Shown piece after piece: positions 7,334 through 8,286 of a DNA stretch of 8,286 nt; the stretch's first letter is position 1; each line of letters starts with the position of its first letter. Under the pieces are notes generated by a model. That model was given only the letters and a program-made list of their open reading frames with translations, searched no databases and was not told the origin of the DNA. Location: NCBI GenBank assembly GCA_027717925.1, contig JALLON010000120.1:1-8286 (forward strand). The letters run 5' to 3'. Both the position numbers and the translations under genes were made by a program. The DNA comes from Acidobacteria bacterium AH-259-G07 (GTDB lineage: Bacteria > Acidobacteriota > UBA6911 > RPQK01 > JADFOI01).

Positions 7334-7363
7334 ATCATACGTTTGAATTTCACATCATATCAA
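7334..7363 (-). promoter_or_regulatory. Sigma70-type promoter of the regulator gene
   Basis: On the minus strand TTGATA (7358-7363) is followed after 18 nt by TATGAT (7334-7339), close to TTGACA and TATAAT. The expected start is near 7327, leaving a leader of about 10-12 nt before the ATG at 7315. Confidence 0.6.
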
Positions 7364-7395
7364 AAGTTCGGTACCGATTCAAAAGTTTTGGGACA

Positions 7396-7410
7396 AGTGT
7401 GTTACACACT
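7396..7410. repeat. Short palindrome AGTGTG-TTA-CACACT
   Basis: Perfect 6-bp arms around 3 nt, upstream of the regulator promoter. It could be an operator for an unidentified regulator; nothing else supports a role. Confidence 0.4.
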
Positions 7411-7465
7411 GGTAGGGGGGTGGGTCACGGGCCCGCCTGAAGTGTTCTGGCCGTGTGTTTGGTTC

Positions 7466-7486
7466 GGGTGAGCCAGCGGCTCACCC
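7466..7486. terminator. GC-rich perfect hairpin, possible terminator
   Basis: GGGTGAGCC-AGC-GGCTCACCC: 9-bp perfect stem with a 3-nt loop. It is followed on the plus strand only by CTTTG, so the U-tract is poor, and on the minus strand there is none. It may insulate the divergent transcription units or act as a protein site. Confidence 0.35.
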
Positions 7487-7613
7487 CTTTGACGGTGCGC
7501 CGGAAAGGCTCATCTGCCAGAGGGAAAAAATAGATGAGGAGATCGACTAAATCGATCAAAATCGTGATTGGAAAGACACGCTTTTGGAGCCGAGAAAAAG
7601 GTTTTTAGCCGCG

Positions 7614-7634
7614 TGTGGAAAAAACTGTGGATAT
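7614..7634. other. Two DnaA-box-like 9-mers
   Basis: TGTGGAAAA (7614-7622) and TGTGGATAT (7626-7634) each differ from the reverse-complement DnaA box TGTGGATAA at one position. They share an orientation and are spaced 12 nt start to start. Two near matches are too few to call an origin. Confidence 0.25.
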
Positions 7635-7695
7635 TTTGTGAACCTCCTTCTCTAAAGAATAGTGGATTAGACCTTCGTGGCCATAAACCGTTTAT

Positions 7696-7712
7696 TGCAC
7701 ATATAATGTGCA
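7696..7712. promoter_or_regulatory. 17-bp palindrome upstream of the RNA promoter
   Basis: TGCACAT-ATA-ATGTGCA: perfect 7-bp arms around 3 nt, with TATAAT embedded at 7702-7707. It lies 22 bp upstream of the -35 region of the plus-strand promoter at 7735-7762, a plausible activator or repressor site. Confidence 0.45.
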
Positions 7713-7734
7713 GCGAATTTCCCGCTTTTTCTTC

Positions 7735-7762
7735 TTGTTTCAACTTCTGAATTCGATATAAT
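7735..7762 (+). promoter_or_regulatory. Promoter of the candidate structured RNA
   Basis: TTGTTT (7735-7740) is followed after 16 nt by a perfect TATAAT (7757-7762). The expected start, about 7 nt downstream, falls on 7769-7770, exactly where the 5' strand of the long-range closing helix begins. Confidence 0.6.
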
Positions 7763-7927
7763 CACAGCTGTCCCAAGGGGTAAACATAGTAAGTCGAATC
7801 CCTGAGGCGGCGACCCGGAGTTTCGCAAGATTCGTTGTCCGACTTCGGTTGTGATAACGAGGAAGGAAGCAAAGGGAAGGGTCGGAGCCAGTTTGCTTCG
7901 GCAAGCGGGCATCGATTCTACCGTGGT

Positions 7928-7971
7928 GAACTGAAAACCAGTTTTCTTCGGAAAGTCTGGAAGCAGAGTTC
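7928..7971 (+). repeat. Nested stem-loop module, copy A, in the candidate RNA
   Basis: An outer GAAC/GUUC stem encloses an A-rich linker, then CCAGUUUUC-UUCG-GAAAGUCUGG, then AAGCAGA. It aligns along its length with 8112-8154 (copy B), sharing the outer stem, the GAAAACCAGUUUU side, the CUGG side and the AGC-AG linker. Confidence 0.6.
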
Positions 7972-8111
7972 AGCGTCGGACGCAGGCCGGGAACTTCCGT
8001 TTTGGTGAGATTGTCGCAAGAGAAAAGCTAAAGCGGGAAAGGTGATTGGGCGTCTGGGTTGTTGGTTGATTTTTCAACCGAGAGGCCAGAAAAGCCGGTT
8101 GCTTACTTGGG

Positions 8112-8154
8112 GAACAGAGAAACCAGTTTTTTACTAAGCTGGGAGCGAGGGTTC
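8112..8154 (+). repeat. Nested stem-loop module, copy B, in the candidate RNA
   Basis: Same architecture as 7928-7971. GAAC/GUUC, with one extra pair outside, encloses CCAGUUU-UUUACU-AAGCUGG and the purine linkers AGAGAA and GAGCGAGG. The loop differs from copy A (UUUACU instead of UUCG) while the stem is kept. A degenerate third relative may lie at 8088-8110 and a fourth at 7887-7910. Confidence 0.6.
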
Positions 8155-8188
8155 CTTAAGCCGGCAGGAGCGGCTTCTGTGAATATCA

Positions 8189-8205
8189 CTTGGGACACTT
8201 TTTTT
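8189..8205 (+). terminator. Closing-helix 3' strand plus U-tract, likely 3' end of the RNA
   Basis: CTTGGGACA pairs with 7769-7777, and seven T follow after one C. Such a distant helix is unusual as an intrinsic terminator, so the local hairpin at 8158-8176 may assist or processing may set the end. Confidence 0.4.
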
Positions 8206-8247
8206 ATTGATCATATATTCGACTCCGCAAGCTCTCCTCAGACTCCA

Positions 8248-8276
8248 TTGAAATTGTGTGTTTTGTGTTCTATGTA
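8248..8276 (+). promoter_or_regulatory. Possible promoter reading out of the right edge
   Basis: TTGAAA (8248-8253), a 17-nt spacer, then TATGTA (8271-8276) on the plus strand. The region 8206-8286 otherwise shows nothing, so any gene it drives starts beyond the window. Confidence 0.3.
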
Positions 8277-8286
8277 CCTACGTGCT

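Larger units (their letters stand above)
7316..7768. other. Gene-free spacer between the regulator and the candidate RNA
   Basis: No open frame here shows family features, a ribosome binding site or a plausible protein composition. The stretch holds the regulator's promoter and palindrome on the minus strand, the short palindromes at 7396-7410, 7466-7486, 7541-7557 (GATCGA-CTAAA-TCGATC) and 7696-7712, a pair of DnaA-box-like sites, and the plus-strand promoter before the candidate RNA. Confidence 0.6.
7769..8205 (+). ncRNA. Candidate structured non-coding RNA of about 435 nt, unknown family
   Basis: TGTCCCAAG (7769-7777) is perfectly complementary to CTTGGGACA (8189-8197), which is followed after one base by seven T (8199-8205). 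The ends therefore define one closed unit lying between a TATAAT promoter and a U-tract. Visible internal helices are CGAATC/GATTCG (7795-7800 with 7829-7834), TCCGAC/GTCGGA (7838-7843 with 7881-7886), a UUCG-capped hairpin at 7887-7910, TGAACT/AGTTCA (7927-7932 with 7967-7972) enclosing another UUCG hairpin at 7938-7960, GGTTG/CAACC (8064-8079), GGAAC/GTTCC (8111-8115 with 8151-8155) enclosing a hairpin at 8123-8142, and AAGCCG/CGGCTT (8158-8176). A purine-rich stretch at 7859-7880 looks unpaired. No convincing reading frame runs through it. I see no RNase P core (GAGGAAAGUCC), no tmRNA tRNA-like ends, no 6S shape, and no group I or II intron core. Folding was done by eye, so helix details are provisional, but the coincidence of promoter, closing helix and U-tract is strong. 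Confidence 0.6.

Noticed and set aside
7785..7802. T-arm-like GTCGAATCCC suggesting a tRNA or tmRNA end
   Set aside because: There is no acceptor stem, D-arm, anticodon arm or CCA nearby, and the bases pair better with 7829-7834.
7861..7871. GGAAGGAAGCA, identical to part of the conserved apical loop of bacterial SRP RNA
   Set aside because: The flanking bases do not form the closing C-G pair and helix 8 stems of SRP RNA, and nothing else in the region matches SRP RNA. It is probably coincidence in a purine-rich stretch.
7510..7912. Overlapping open frames on both strands (7510-7743 minus, 7568-7750 plus, 7667-7912 minus)
   Set aside because: They have no ribosome binding sites, no recognisable domains and odd compositions. 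They overlap each other, the promoter elements and the candidate RNA.

Overview
The window reads as a piece of a Gram-negative chromosome of moderate GC content. It has an exported oligopeptidase B, a TolC-type outer-membrane efflux protein with a signal peptide, and good Shine-Dalgarno sequences in front of most genes. The protein mix (oligopeptidase B, class II fumarase, Gfo/Idh/MocA dehydrogenase, TolC with a TetR regulator) would suit an acidobacterium or a related soil or sediment lineage. That placement is inferred from gene content only and is weak.

Layout. All five protein genes lie on the minus strand, so transcription runs right to left from about 7330 to the left edge: TetR/CecR-type regulator (6716-7315), TolC-family channel (4921-6600), Gfo/Idh/MocA oxidoreductase (3659-4699), class II fumarase fumC (2242-3633) and oligopeptidase B ptrB (1-2100, C-terminus cut by the window edge). 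The oxidoreductase and fumC are 25 bp apart and look co-transcribed. The regulator and TolC gene are 115 bp apart and look like a regulator-target pair. The regulator has a good sigma70-type promoter with a short palindrome over the expected transcription start, which suggests autoregulation. A second, longer inverted repeat separates it from tolC.

Two intergenic spacers carry arrays of one degenerate heptamer, ACTCARA. One array runs into the fumC stop codon (2146-2246). The other begins just after the tolC stop codon (4876-4910) and faces an inverted copy (4774-4794), giving a 17-bp perfect inverted repeat around an 81-nt spacer.

The right-hand part (7316-8286) has no convincing protein gene. 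Its first half holds the regulator promoter, several short palindromes and a pair of DnaA-box-like 9-mers. Its second half is the most interesting part of the window. A plus-strand TATAAT promoter is followed at the expected start site by a 9-nt sequence whose exact complement lies about 420 nt downstream, directly before a run of seven T. Between these ends are many self-complementary segments with UUCG loops, and two homologous copies of a nested stem-loop module. This is a candidate structured non-coding RNA of about 435 nt. I could not match it to RNase P RNA, tmRNA, SRP RNA, 6S RNA, group I or II introns, or the common riboswitches.
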